Shown here piece after piece: positions 44,249 through 53,449 of a stretch of 64,000 bases of DNA; positions within the stretch are counted from its first letter, which is position 1; every line of letters begins with the position of its first letter. The stretch is from Bacteroides cellulosilyticus. Lineage in GTDB: Bacteria; Bacteroidota; Bacteroidia; Bacteroidales; Bacteroidaceae. Under the pieces are notes generated by a model that was not told where the DNA came from, did no database searches, and saw nothing but the letters and a program-made list of their open reading frames with translations. A program made the position numbers and the translations under genes. The stretch is from assembly GCF_020091405.1 (NCBI RefSeq), contig NZ_CP081903.1:1736001-1800000 (forward strand). The letters run 5' to 3'.

Positions 44249-45235
44249 ATGAAGAATAAATACCGTAACTTGTTCTTGCTTTTCGGCATACTCGCCATTG
44301 TCATCATGCTTTGTACAATGGATATGGATTATTCCGACATTTGGGAGAACGTGAAGCGCATAGGCTTTTGGTTTCCTGTAATCATGTTGTTGTGGTTCTT
44401 TGTCTATCTGATAAATACCTGTTCATGGTATCTGATAATCAGGGACGACCGTAAATATAGCGTTCCTTTCTGGAAGGTCTGCAAGTTGTCGATCACAGGC
44501 TTTGCCATAAATTACGCTACACCCGGCGGACTGATGGGCGGTGAACCGTATCGGATTATGGAACTGACTCCCTATGTAGGTGTAAGTAAAGCTACGTCTT
44601 CGGTCATTTTGTATGTGATGATGCACATCTTTTCTCACTTTTGGTTCTGGTTTCTTTCCATATTCTTATATATCTTCCTGTATTCTGTGAATACCTTTAT
44701 GGCAATATTGCTTACTGCAATAGGGGTATTTTGTCTGTTGGCTATCTATTTCTTTACCCGTGGATATAAAAATGGGATGGCGGTGAAGACTTTCCGGTTC
44801 TTACAGAAGGTACCCTTTATCAGGAAGTGGGCGCATAGTTTCGTTGTGAAGCAAAAAGATACTCTGGAACAGATTGATAGTCAGATAGCCTTGCTGCATA
44901 GCCAGCATAAGATAACTTTCTATAGTTCTTTGCTATTGGAACTTTCGGCACGCATACTCTCCAGTCTTGAAATATACATTATTCTAAGCGTTTTCACACC
45001 GGACGTTAACGGGTGGGATTGTGTGTTGATACTAGCCTTCTCTTCTTTGTTTAGTAATCTGATTTTCTTCTTTCCGATGCAGCTGGGCGCACGCGAAGGT
45101 GGTTTGGCATTGGCTGTGGACGGGTTGCACATGTCCCCGGCATTGGGCGTTTATGTGGGGCTGATTACCCGCATACGCGAATTATTATGGATAGCTATCG
45201 GAATGGCTTTGATAAAGATCGGTAATAAGAAGTAA
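44249..45235 (+). CDS. Flippase-like membrane protein (LPG synthase TM-region family, UPF0104)
   Basis: A 328-residue polytopic protein with about eight membrane helices, matching the UPF0104/AglD family related to the transmembrane part of lysylphosphatidylglycerol synthase. Conserved features are the early GFAINYATPGGLMGGEPYRI loop and the late FPMQLGAREGGLALAV loop. It lacks the cytosolic aminoacyl-transferase domain, so it is more likely a lipid or lipid-linked sugar transporter than a synthase. It starts 16 bases after folK. Confidence 0.87.
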   Translation: MKNKYRNLFLLFGILAIVIMLCTMDMDYSDIWENVKRIGFWFPVIMLLWFFVYLINTCSWYLIIRDDRKYSVPFWKVCKLSITGFAINYATPGGLMGGEPYRIMELTPYVGVSKATSSVILYVMMHIFSHFWFWFLSIFLYIFLYSVNTFMAILLTAIGVFCLLAIYFFTRGYKNGMAVKTFRFLQKVPFIRKWAHSFVVKQKDTLEQIDSQIALLHSQHKITFYSSLLLELSARILSSLEIYIILSVFTPDVNGWDCVLILAFSSLFSNLIFFFPMQLGAREGGLALAVDGLHMSPALGVYVGLITRIRELLWIAIGMALIKIGNKK

Positions 45236-45293
45236 GCTGCCTTTTATCTGCTAAAAAGAGGCAGTACACGGATTATCATAGAGAAAAAATCTA

Positions 45294-45301
45294 TATCTTT
45301 G
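45294..45301 (+). promoter_or_regulatory. -7 promoter element for the DUF6377 regulator
   Basis: TATCTTTG matches TAnnTTTG and overlaps a possible upstream TTG start at 45299, supporting the ATG at 45329 as the real start. Confidence 0.6.
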
Positions 45302-45328
45302 CTCTTGAAGTATATAACCGGTAGTCTA

Positions 45329-46948
45329 ATGTCCAGATATTCTGTTTCTATCTTATTTTGTCTTTTTATTTGTTCCGGTCTGTGGGCTGCGGTCAAAGCG
45401 GACGACGATGCCCTGCTTTTAAAACTGGATAAGATGATCGAGCATCGTGAGGTTTACCAGCAAAAAGTGGAAAAGGAAATAGCAGACATTCGCCGGACGC
45501 TGGATTATGCGGAAGATGATAAACTCAGGTTTGATATATTAGGGAATCTGTTCACTAAATATCGTTCATTTCGGATTGATACGGCTATGATTATCGCAAA
45601 GGAGAGACTGCAACTGGCAGAAAGTCTGAAGGATGAAACACTAATCAATCAGGGGCTGATGAACATAGCCGATGTAATGAACAAAATGGGAAAGCATGAG
45701 AATGCGTTGATTATGCTTGGCAAGGTGAAACGGACGGAGGATGTAAAAAAGGATACTTATTTCTATTATCTATACCACACCATTTACTTATCCTGCTATA
45801 ATGATGCCATAGATGACCCCGGCAAACAACTTGCCTGGCAGCAGATAAAGGCTTATAAAGACACCCTGATTGCGATTAGCGAACCACACTCTTCCAGCTA
45901 TGTTACCAATAAATGCGGTCGACTGAGTATGTCCGGAAAGTGGGATGAGGCTATCCGGCTGCTGGAGGATTATTACGGGCAAAGTGCAGAAGATAATTCG
46001 GACAGAGCGAGAATGGAGTATCTTCTGGCAGAATTGTATTTGGGAAAGCAGGATACTTTGCAGGCAAGGCATTATCTTATTCTGGCTTCATTGACTGATA
46101 TTGCCAATGCCAAGAAGGTGTATATGTCTTTGCAGCATCTGGCAATACTTCTCTTCCGGGAAGGAGACATTGCAAGGGCTTATAATTATATTTCATGTTC
46201 GCTGGAAGATGTGAACTTCGGGAAAGCCCGCTATCGCTTTATCGACATTGCCGGATATCTCCCCATCATTCAGGCCGCTAATGATGCGCGTATTAAGGCT
46301 GATGAGAATCGGGTGCTCTTTTCCCTTCTGATACTCCTGATATTGGTAATAGCCCTGGTTGTCGCTTTCTTCTTTATCCGTAAGAAGAATACCAAATTGC
46401 TGAAGGTGAAGCAATCGCTGGCCGAACAGAATCTGCGCTTGCAGGAAATGGCTGGGAACCTCACCCGGATGAATGAGCAGATTCAGGAATCAAATCATAT
46501 CAAGGAAGAATATATCGGGTTGCTGTTCAATATATGTTCCGAATATATCTATAAGCAGGAGAACGACCGCAAGGCATTACTGAAGATTGCAAATACAGGC
46601 TCTATGGCGGATATATCAAAGACACTCCGCGGACAATCTTCCACTTCCGATGATTTCAAGCTTTTCATCAGTAAGTTTGATACTATATTCCTTTCCATCT
46701 TTCCTAATTTTGTGGAGTCGTTTAATGCTTTGTTGAAGGAAGAAGAGCGTGTGCAGCTGAAGGAAGGTGAATTGCTGACGCCCGAGTTGCGTATATATGC
46801 TCTCATACGTTTGGGTATAAACGATAATTCCAAGATTGCCAACTTCCTTCATTATTCACTTCAGACGGTTTACAACTACCGGATGAAAATGCGGAATAAA
46901 GCGATCATTCCGGGCAAGGATCTGGCAATTCAGGTACAGAAACTGTAA
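45329..46948 (+). CDS. TPR / DUF6377 membrane regulator
   Basis: A 539-residue protein with a signal peptide (cut near GLWAAVKA), a TPR-like helical region (about 20-330), a membrane helix (VLFSLLILLILVIALVVAFFFI) and a coiled coil. The C-terminal DUF6377 domain contains LTPELRIYALIRLGINDNSKIANFLHYSLQTVYNYRMKMRNKA, which reads as a helix-turn-helix. It is encoded directly upstream of a SusC/SusD pair in the same direction, so it is probably the local regulator that senses substrate in the periplasm. The ATG at 45329 is preferred to the TTG at 45299. Confidence 0.87.
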   Translation: MSRYSVSILFCLFICSGLWAAVKADDDALLLKLDKMIEHREVYQQKVEKEIADIRRTLDYAEDDKLRFDILGNLFTKYRSFRIDTAMIIAKERLQLAESLKDETLINQGLMNIADVMNKMGKHENALIMLGKVKRTEDVKKDTYFYYLYHTIYLSCYNDAIDDPGKQLAWQQIKAYKDTLIAISEPHSSSYVTNKCGRLSMSGKWDEAIRLLEDYYGQSAEDNSDRARMEYLLAELYLGKQDTLQARHYLILASLTDIANAKKVYMSLQHLAILLFREGDIARAYNYISCSLEDVNFGKARYRFIDIAGYLPIIQAANDARIKADENRVLFSLLILLILVIALVVAFFFIRKKNTKLLKVKQSLAEQNLRLQEMAGNLTRMNEQIQESNHIKEEYIGLLFNICSEYIYKQENDRKALLKIANTGSMADISKTLRGQSSTSDDFKLFISKFDTIFLSIFPNFVESFNALLKEEERVQLKEGELLTPELRIYALIRLGINDNSKIANFLHYSLQTVYNYRMKMRNKAIIPGKDLAIQVQKL

Positions 46949-47088
46949 TTTTATACTTCCTTTGATCTTACTTTTTCTCTTTTATTCTTATTGGTCAATG
47001 TGTTGATAAATAAGATGTTACTTTCTATTCTCTTCTTTATTTACTTACTTTTCCGCTTCGTGTAGTTGTTCTGCTATACCATTGGAAT

Positions 47089-47096
47089 TACTTTTG
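47089..47096 (+). promoter_or_regulatory. -7 promoter element for the susC-like gene
   Basis: TACTTTTG matches TAnnTTTG, with a TTG 20 bases upstream (47066-47068), close to the Bacteroides -33 spacing. A leader of about 64 bases follows. Confidence 0.55.
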
Positions 47097-47160
47097 CTTC
47101 GTATCGTATGAGACACGCGATGCCTTTGTTACACGTATAATAAACTAATTTAAAACTATT

Positions 47161-50136
47161 ATGAAAAACAAGAAGAATCCGGAAACTTTTGGAAGTAGAT
47201 GGCGGTATGTTTGGGTACTGTTTGCTTTGGTTTTCAGTGTGAGCGTTGCCGCACAGAAAACGGTTGTAAAGGGCAATATCCTCGATAAGGATAATCTGCC
47301 TATTATTGGAGCTAATATTTTGGAGAAAGGAACGTCGAACGGAACGATCAGTGATGTGGACGGTAACTTCACTCTCTCGATCACAAATCCTAAGGCTACA
47401 TTACTGATTACCTATATAGGGTATAAAAACGTGGAGATGCCTGCTTCTGCCAACATGAAGGTCGTGATGACGGAAGATAGCGAGATGCTTGAAGATGTGG
47501 TTGTCATCGGCTATGGTAGTGTAAAGAAGTCGGATGCAACAGGCTCGGTAACAGCCATTAAGCCCGATGACTTTAATAAGGGACTGCGCACAACCGCTCA
47601 GGATGCCCTGGTGGGTAAAGTACCGGGAGTAAACGTAGTATCCAGTTCCGGTGCTCCGGGTACAGGCGCCACGATTCGCATCCGAAGCGGTGCTTCGCTT
47701 TCCGCCTCCAACGATCCGTTGATTGTGATTGACGGTGTACCGGTTGATAACTCTACTATCGAAGGTGGTGGCAATGTGATTGGTGGTATTAATCCCGATG
47801 ATATAGAAACCTTTACGGTGCTGAAAGATGCGTCGGCTACGGCTATCTACGGTTCGCGGGCTTCGAACGGTGTGATTGTAATCACTACGAAGAAAGGGGC
47901 TGATACCAATTTGCGCTTTAATTATTCAACGAACCTGTCAGTAAGTACAGTTACTGAAACGCTGGATATTCTTTCTGCCGATGAATTTCGCCAGTTTGTT
48001 CCCACTGTATCCGGAGTACCGGCTTCTGTGACCTTAGGCACAGCATCGACCGACTGGCAGGATGAAATCTACCGGACGGCATTCGGACAGGAACACAACT
48101 TTTCTGTATCGGGTAAAGTGAAGCAAAATGCTCCTTATCGCCTTTCGGTGGGATATACCAATCAGAACGGTGTCATACGTACCAATAACTACGAGAGATT
48201 TACATTCAACGGAGGTATTTCGCCTAAGTTTTTTGATAATCATCTCACGGTTGATCTGAACCTGAAAGTGTCTTATGAGAATAATAAGAAAGTCGATGAA
48301 AGCGTCGTAAATAACGCGCTTCGCTATGATCCTACACGTCCGGTTAAGACCGGAAGTGCCACTGCAGCTACTGATCCGGGGTTGGGATATTTTATCTGGA
48401 TGAACGGTAATTCTCCGATGGCCATCCAGACGGATAATCCGGTGGCACAGCTTGACTTGCAGGATATCCGCAATAAAGTGACACGCTCTATCGGCAATGC
48501 ATCCTTCAACTATAAGGTACATCATTTGGAAGACTTGCAGCTGAACATGAACCTGGGCTACGATGTCCTGACCAGTAAATACTCGAAGGAAGTGCCCGAG
48601 CTGGCGGGAATGATGTACACCTCTAACATGAAGGACGGTACAGGTCTTGTCTATGACTCCAAGCAGAACAAACGGAATTATCTGCTGGACTTATACGCTA
48701 ACTATTCTCATGTTTTCAATGAGAAGCATAACTTCAGTGCCATGGGCGGATATGGCTGGCAGCATTTCTGGAAGAAGTTTGATGCTACTACCTTTTCTCC
48801 GGAGGGCAAGGAGCTCTTCTCTCCCAATCATTATGAATCGGAATATTATCTGCTTTCGTTTTACGGTCGTCTTAACTATTCGTATGATAACCGCTATATG
48901 ATTACTGCTACGCTGCGTTCGGATGCTTCATCCCGTTTTGCAAAAGGCAATCGTTGGGGATTGTTCCCTTCCGTGGCATTGGGGTGGAAAATCAGCCAGG
49001 AAGCTTTCCTGAGAGATTCGGATATTCTGTCTGACCTGAAACTGCGCCTGAGCTACGGACAGACCGGACAGCAGGATATTCTGAACGACTATCCTTATAT
49101 GACAACTTTCACAGTATCCTATCCTGAAGCTTGCTATCAGTTCGGAGATAAATGGTATAATACGTATCGTCCGAATGGTTATGACTCCGACATTAAATGG
49201 GAGACTACCGAGACTTATAACATCGGATTGGATTACGGCTTCCTCAATAACCGTATCTATGGTTCTGTGGACTATTACCAACGCCACACCAAGGATTTGC
49301 TGAATACGATTCCTGTGATTTCGGGAACTAACTATTCTTCTGTGATTACCACGAATATCGGTGAAATGGATAATAAAGGACTCGAATTTTCCATTAATGC
49401 AGTGCCGGTACATACCAAGGACTGGAAATGGACAGTAGGCATGAACTATACCTGGAACGATTCAAAGATCACAAAACTGAATGTAGTGGATTCGGAAGCC
49501 AACTTTGTACAGACCGGAGCCATTTCGGGTACCGGTAAAACAGTACAGGTATTCATGGTAGGCGAACGCCCTTATACTTTCTATCTGGCAAAACAAGCTT
49601 ATGACGACAATGGCAAACCGATAGAAGGCCAATATGTACAGCCGGACGGTTCCGTATCGGCAACAGAAACAAAGTATGCCACCAACAAGAGTGCATTGCC
49701 GGAATCCTATCTGGGCTTCAATACCCAACTGAGCTATAAGAACTGGGATTTCGCTATCAGCGGGCACGGAGCTTTCGGCAATTATGTCTATAACTACATA
49801 GCTGCCGACCAGTATGTACAGTCTGTTTACAGCGACCAGGGAAACTTCTCGAATATCCTGAGCAGAACCAAAGCTACAGGCTTCCAAAACCAGCAACTGT
49901 ACTCGGACTACTTCCTGGAGAAAGGAAACTTCTTCCGGATTGACAATATCTCATTGGGTTACACTTTCAAGAAACTGTGGGATCAGTCAAGCTCTTTGCG
50001 GCTGACTTTCGGTGTTCAGAATGTGGCTACCTTTACCGGATATTCGGGCATCGATCCGGAAATCTACAGCGGTATCGACAAGGAGATATATCCTCGTCCG
50101 CGAGTATTCTCATTAAGTGCTAATTTAACTTTCTAA
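47161..50136 (+). CDS. SusC/RagA-family TonB-dependent outer-membrane transporter
   Basis: A 991-residue importer. After the signal peptide (cut near VAAQ) comes a carboxypeptidase-regulatory-like domain (VVKGNILDKDNLPIIGANILEKG), then the SusC signature EMLEDVVVIGYGSVKKSDATGS. A plug domain (DALVGKVPGVNVVSSSGAPG, and VLKDASATAIYGSRASNGVI) and a 22-strand barrel follow, ending in an aromatic C-terminus, LSLSANLTF-like. It works with the SusD lipoprotein to bind and import a ligand. The neighbouring phosphatase suggests the ligand is phosphorylated. Confidence 0.95.
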   Translation: MKNKKNPETFGSRWRYVWVLFALVFSVSVAAQKTVVKGNILDKDNLPIIGANILEKGTSNGTISDVDGNFTLSITNPKATLLITYIGYKNVEMPASANMKVVMTEDSEMLEDVVVIGYGSVKKSDATGSVTAIKPDDFNKGLRTTAQDALVGKVPGVNVVSSSGAPGTGATIRIRSGASLSASNDPLIVIDGVPVDNSTIEGGGNVIGGINPDDIETFTVLKDASATAIYGSRASNGVIVITTKKGADTNLRFNYSTNLSVSTVTETLDILSADEFRQFVPTVSGVPASVTLGTASTDWQDEIYRTAFGQEHNFSVSGKVKQNAPYRLSVGYTNQNGVIRTNNYERFTFNGGISPKFFDNHLTVDLNLKVSYENNKKVDESVVNNALRYDPTRPVKTGSATAATDPGLGYFIWMNGNSPMAIQTDNPVAQLDLQDIRNKVTRSIGNASFNYKVHHLEDLQLNMNLGYDVLTSKYSKEVPELAGMMYTSNMKDGTGLVYDSKQNKRNYLLDLYANYSHVFNEKHNFSAMGGYGWQHFWKKFDATTFSPEGKELFSPNHYESEYYLLSFYGRLNYSYDNRYMITATLRSDASSRFAKGNRWGLFPSVALGWKISQEAFLRDSDILSDLKLRLSYGQTGQQDILNDYPYMTTFTVSYPEACYQFGDKWYNTYRPNGYDSDIKWETTETYNIGLDYGFLNNRIYGSVDYYQRHTKDLLNTIPVISGTNYSSVITTNIGEMDNKGLEFSINAVPVHTKDWKWTVGMNYTWNDSKITKLNVVDSEANFVQTGAISGTGKTVQVFMVGERPYTFYLAKQAYDDNGKPIEGQYVQPDGSVSATETKYATNKSALPESYLGFNTQLSYKNWDFAISGHGAFGNYVYNYIAADQYVQSVYSDQGNFSNILSRTKATGFQNQQLYSDYFLEKGNFFRIDNISLGYTFKKLWDQSSSLRLTFGVQNVATFTGYSGIDPEIYSGIDKEIYPRPRVFSLSANLTF

Positions 50137-50159
50137 CGGATTAAAAAAAACTATGCGAT

Positions 50160-51851
50160 ATGAAAAAGATAATTGCCTATTCATTCAATCTACTTTTCTT
50201 GGTCACGTTTCTGGCTTCGTGCCTGGGTGACCTCGATACCATGCCACTGGATAATAACCAGTTAGTGAGCGACCAGGTATATAAGACCAAGGACGGCTAT
50301 ACAGGCGTGCTGGCCAAGTGTTATTCATCTCTGATCCTGACAGGACAGCAGGGTGGCGATGGCGGCAATGGCGACTTGGAAGGTGCCAATGAAGGATATT
50401 CCGGTTATGTGCGTCTGTTGTTCTACCTGCAGGAGATGAGTACGGATAACTTCCTGATGCCTTCTTCCTCAAACGGTCTGCGTAAGTGCCTGAACCTGCA
50501 ATGGGATGCCTCCAATGCCTCTGTTGTCACCTGGACTTACCAGCGGCTTTATATGAGCATTGCCTACTGTAACGAGCTGCTGCGCGAATGTACCGAAGGG
50601 AAGTTACAGGATAGAGGACTTTGGGAAGAAATGAAGGACGAATACATTGGTTACAGAGCCGAAGCACGTTTTATACGTGCGTACTGCTATTCCATGCTTT
50701 GTGATTTGTTTGGTTCCGTGCCCTATGTTGACGAACATACAGGTGTGAAGGAAATTCCGGTTCAGTATACCCGTAAGCAGATATTTGAATATGCGGAAAG
50801 TGAATTGCTGGCTGTTGAGAATGAACTGAAAGCTCCGGGAGAAAACGAATACGGACGGATTGACCGTGTAGCCGACTGGTTCCTGCTGGCACGTATGTAT
50901 CTGAATGCCGAGTCCTGGATTCATGAAAATAAATACCAGGAGGCATATACGTATGCGAAGAAGGTAGTTACAGACGGACACTATCCGCTGGCTTCTGACT
51001 ATCGTGAAATCTTCCTGGCGGATAACAAAACCTGCAAGGAGATCATCTGGGGGTTGGTACAGGACGGACAGCGTGCCCAAAGTTCAGCCGGAACAAACTT
51101 CTACGTAAAAGCTTTCGTGAATGGTCCGATGGACGAATTGTATAAGACAGGAGTCGGTTCGCGAGGCTGGGGTAATGTTCGTGCCAAGATGACACTGGTA
51201 GACGCCTTTGATGCGGATGATGTGGCGTTTGATGTCAATGATACCTGGGGTAACGGAAAGAAAGATAAACGTGCCCAGTTCATGACCGCCCTTCCGAATC
51301 AGGTGAAGGAAACCTGGGACTCGGAACTGAACATGACCAGCACCTTTACCTGTGGTTATGGCTATATCAAATGGAGAAACGTGACCAAGGATGATCAGCT
51401 CTGTGCTTCGGGCGATGCTTATACCTCTATTGATTTCCCGTTGTTCCGCACAGCCGATGCCTATCTGATGGCTGCCGAAGCTATCTTGCGTGGAGCAAAT
51501 GGTACGGAAACGGAAGCATTAGGCTACGTCAATGAAGTTCGGTCCAGAGCGTATATGTCCGGTAAATATGCGAAGAGCGGCGTTCGTTCGGATGTTTCAG
51601 GAGAAATCGCCCTCAATGAGCTTTCTTTGAACTTTATCCTGAGCGAGCGTCAGAAAGAACTGGCATCCGAGCTGACCAGGCGTACCGACCTGATCCGTTT
51701 CGGTAAATATACGAAAGGCAATAACTGGGACTGGAAGAATGGTATCCGTCTGGGAGGAGATGTGGACGACAAGTATCAGCTGTTCCCGATACCGGAAAGC
51801 GAATTGACCAACAACCCGGCGTTGAATCAGAATGACGGTTATAAACAATAA
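50160..51851 (+). CDS. SusD/RagB-family surface lipoprotein
   Basis: A 563-residue substrate-capturing lid for the SusC transporter. Lipobox LASC (Cys21) anchors it to the outer membrane. The early LDTMPLDNNQLVSDQVYKT and the helical TPR-like segments (MKDEYIGYRAEARFIRAYCYSMLCDLFGSVPYV) are SusD hallmarks. The C-terminal region has ELASELTRRTDLIRFGKY and ends LFPIPESELTNNPALNQNDGY. It lies 23 bases after susC and 13 before the phosphatase, so the three form one operon. Confidence 0.95.
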   Translation: MKKIIAYSFNLLFLVTFLASCLGDLDTMPLDNNQLVSDQVYKTKDGYTGVLAKCYSSLILTGQQGGDGGNGDLEGANEGYSGYVRLLFYLQEMSTDNFLMPSSSNGLRKCLNLQWDASNASVVTWTYQRLYMSIAYCNELLRECTEGKLQDRGLWEEMKDEYIGYRAEARFIRAYCYSMLCDLFGSVPYVDEHTGVKEIPVQYTRKQIFEYAESELLAVENELKAPGENEYGRIDRVADWFLLARMYLNAESWIHENKYQEAYTYAKKVVTDGHYPLASDYREIFLADNKTCKEIIWGLVQDGQRAQSSAGTNFYVKAFVNGPMDELYKTGVGSRGWGNVRAKMTLVDAFDADDVAFDVNDTWGNGKKDKRAQFMTALPNQVKETWDSELNMTSTFTCGYGYIKWRNVTKDDQLCASGDAYTSIDFPLFRTADAYLMAAEAILRGANGTETEALGYVNEVRSRAYMSGKYAKSGVRSDVSGEIALNELSLNFILSERQKELASELTRRTDLIRFGKYTKGNNWDWKNGIRLGGDVDDKYQLFPIPESELTNNPALNQNDGYKQ

Positions 51852-51864
51852 ATGAAGATATAGA

Positions 51865-53148
51865 ATGAGACTGAGACTGAAACAATTACTGTTATGTGGT
51901 ATGATGTGGATGTGCTGTGTTCCGCTTGGGGCGCAGACATCCAAAGAAGAGATGTTTTCCACTATTGAGAAAACGGGTGGAGTCTATTGGGCCTATCCGC
52001 TTGATTTCGCCCCGCAGACCCGGGCTCCCAAAGGATATAAACCATTCTATGTGAGCCACTATGGACGGCATGGTTCCCGTTATCTGATTGGCGACCGTGA
52101 TTATAAATGGCTGGTGGACCTTTTTGAAGAAGCGCATCGTGAGGGTGCACTTTCCGACTTGGGAGAAGATGCCCGGCAGCGTTTGCTGAAGGTGTGGGAA
52201 GAAGCGGAAGGCCATGGAGGTGATCTGACCCCATTAGGTGTCCGTCAGCACCGTGGAATTGCGGAAAGAATGTATGCTGCATTTCCTGAAGCCTTTAAGG
52301 GCAGCCCTTCTATTTCTGCCCGTTCTACCGTTGTGTTGCGTTGTGCGATGAGTATGGTGGCTTTTGGTGATCGTTTGAAGGAGCTGAATCCCAATCTGCG
52401 CATTTCTTATGAGGCCAGCCATAAGTATATGGACTACTTGAATTACCACACGGACGAATCCAACCGCTTTACTTCTTCCACTGACGGTCCGTGGGCTGAA
52501 GAATACAGAAAGTTTGAAGATGTCCACACCAATCCCGACCGGTTGATTGCTTCTTTATTTAAGGACAAGCGTTTCATACTGAAGAAAGTGAATCCGAAGG
52601 AAGTGATGTGGGGTATGTACTGGGTGGCGAGTGATATGCAGAATGCAGAGACAAAGGTTTCTTTCTATGATTTGTTTCAGCCCCAGGAACTGTTTGATTT
52701 GTGGCAGTGCATCAACTATCGTTTCTATGTGGGCAATGCAAATCATGCCGACGGGAAAGGGATTGTTGTAGCCAATGCGAAATCATTGTTGCAGAATATT
52801 CTGGATAGCGCTGATGAGGCTATTCAAAAGGGAGGCATAGCCGCTACCCTTCGCTTCGGGCATGATGGCAATGTGATTCCTTTGGTGGCATTGATGCAGA
52901 TAGAGAATTGTAATGTTGCCGTAGATGATCCTTACGAGGTGTATAAAGTGTGGAGTGACTTTAAGGTAGTCCCTATGGCCGCTAATGTGCAGATTGCCTT
53001 CTTCCGGAATGAAAAAGGAAGTGCGGACGATATTCTGGTTAAGATACTGCATAATGAACATGAAGTACACATTCCGGTACAGACCGACCAGTTTCCTTTC
53101 TATAAATGGAGCGATGTGGAGAGCTACTACCGGAACTTATTGAAATAA
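51865..53148 (+). CDS. Histidine acid phosphatase (phytase-like)
   Basis: A secreted 427-residue phosphomonoesterase (signal peptide cut near LGAQ). The nucleophile motif is R68-H-G-S-R72 in SHYGRHGSRYLIG, and the proton-donor motif is His333-Asp334 in RFGHDGNVIPL. The HD form resembles histidine acid phytases and glucose phosphatases rather than the HAE form of MINPP enzymes. Conserved LTPLGVRQHRGIAERMY completes the pattern. Last gene of the SusC/SusD operon, it may strip phosphate from inositol phosphates or phosphorylated glycans at the cell surface. Confidence 0.9.
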   Translation: MRLRLKQLLLCGMMWMCCVPLGAQTSKEEMFSTIEKTGGVYWAYPLDFAPQTRAPKGYKPFYVSHYGRHGSRYLIGDRDYKWLVDLFEEAHREGALSDLGEDARQRLLKVWEEAEGHGGDLTPLGVRQHRGIAERMYAAFPEAFKGSPSISARSTVVLRCAMSMVAFGDRLKELNPNLRISYEASHKYMDYLNYHTDESNRFTSSTDGPWAEEYRKFEDVHTNPDRLIASLFKDKRFILKKVNPKEVMWGMYWVASDMQNAETKVSFYDLFQPQELFDLWQCINYRFYVGNANHADGKGIVVANAKSLLQNILDSADEAIQKGGIAATLRFGHDGNVIPLVALMQIENCNVAVDDPYEVYKVWSDFKVVPMAANVQIAFFRNEKGSADDILVKILHNEHEVHIPVQTDQFPFYKWSDVESYYRNLLK

Positions 53149-53189
53149 AGCACAGTTTTAAAGTTAACAATATTGAGACTACTAATTGG

Positions 53190-53224
53190 GAAGTGTGCCG
53201 ATGGGATATCGGTACACTTCTTTT
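53190..53224 (+). terminator. Terminator of the SusC/SusD/phosphatase operon
   Basis: A 13-base stem (GAAGTGTGCCGAT, 53190-53202, with its partner 53208-53220; one G-T pair) and a 5-base loop, followed by TTTT. Confidence 0.85.
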
Positions 53225-53278
53225 GCTAATATAATGTTAATGCTTTCCTGTTTATATGCTATTTCATAAGAAAACCTT

Positions 53279-53286
53279 TATCTTTG
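53279..53286 (+). promoter_or_regulatory. -7 promoter element for metK
   Basis: TATCTTTG matches TAnnTTTG and starts a leader of about 160 bases that contains the riboswitch. Confidence 0.65.
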
Positions 53287-53300
53287 CACCCGAAAATGAA

Positions 53301-53357
53301 ATGTGGAAAGATTTGAGTAGCTTGCAACCACAGAAAAAAATGCTAAAACACATCCTT
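53301..53357 (+). promoter_or_regulatory. SAM-II-type riboswitch in the metK leader
   Basis: The leader has the ordered SAM-II (SAM-alpha) landmarks. P1 pairs TGTGG (53302-53306) with CCACA (53328-53332) around GATTTG and GCTTGCA. After an A-rich linker comes GCTAAAAC (53342-53349), the segment that forms the pseudoknot. A hairpin CGATGCT/AGCATCG follows at 53364-53380. SAM-II aptamers sense S-adenosylmethionine, the product of metK, so feedback repression is expected. The match is by eye to the remembered consensus. Confidence 0.75.
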
Positions 53358-53449
53358 TTCTGACGATGCTCCGAGCATCGGGATATGCATGTCTACTCAC
53401 CTGGTCCCCGCTTTTCATTCTTTAATTATTCATTCTTTAATTTAGAAGT

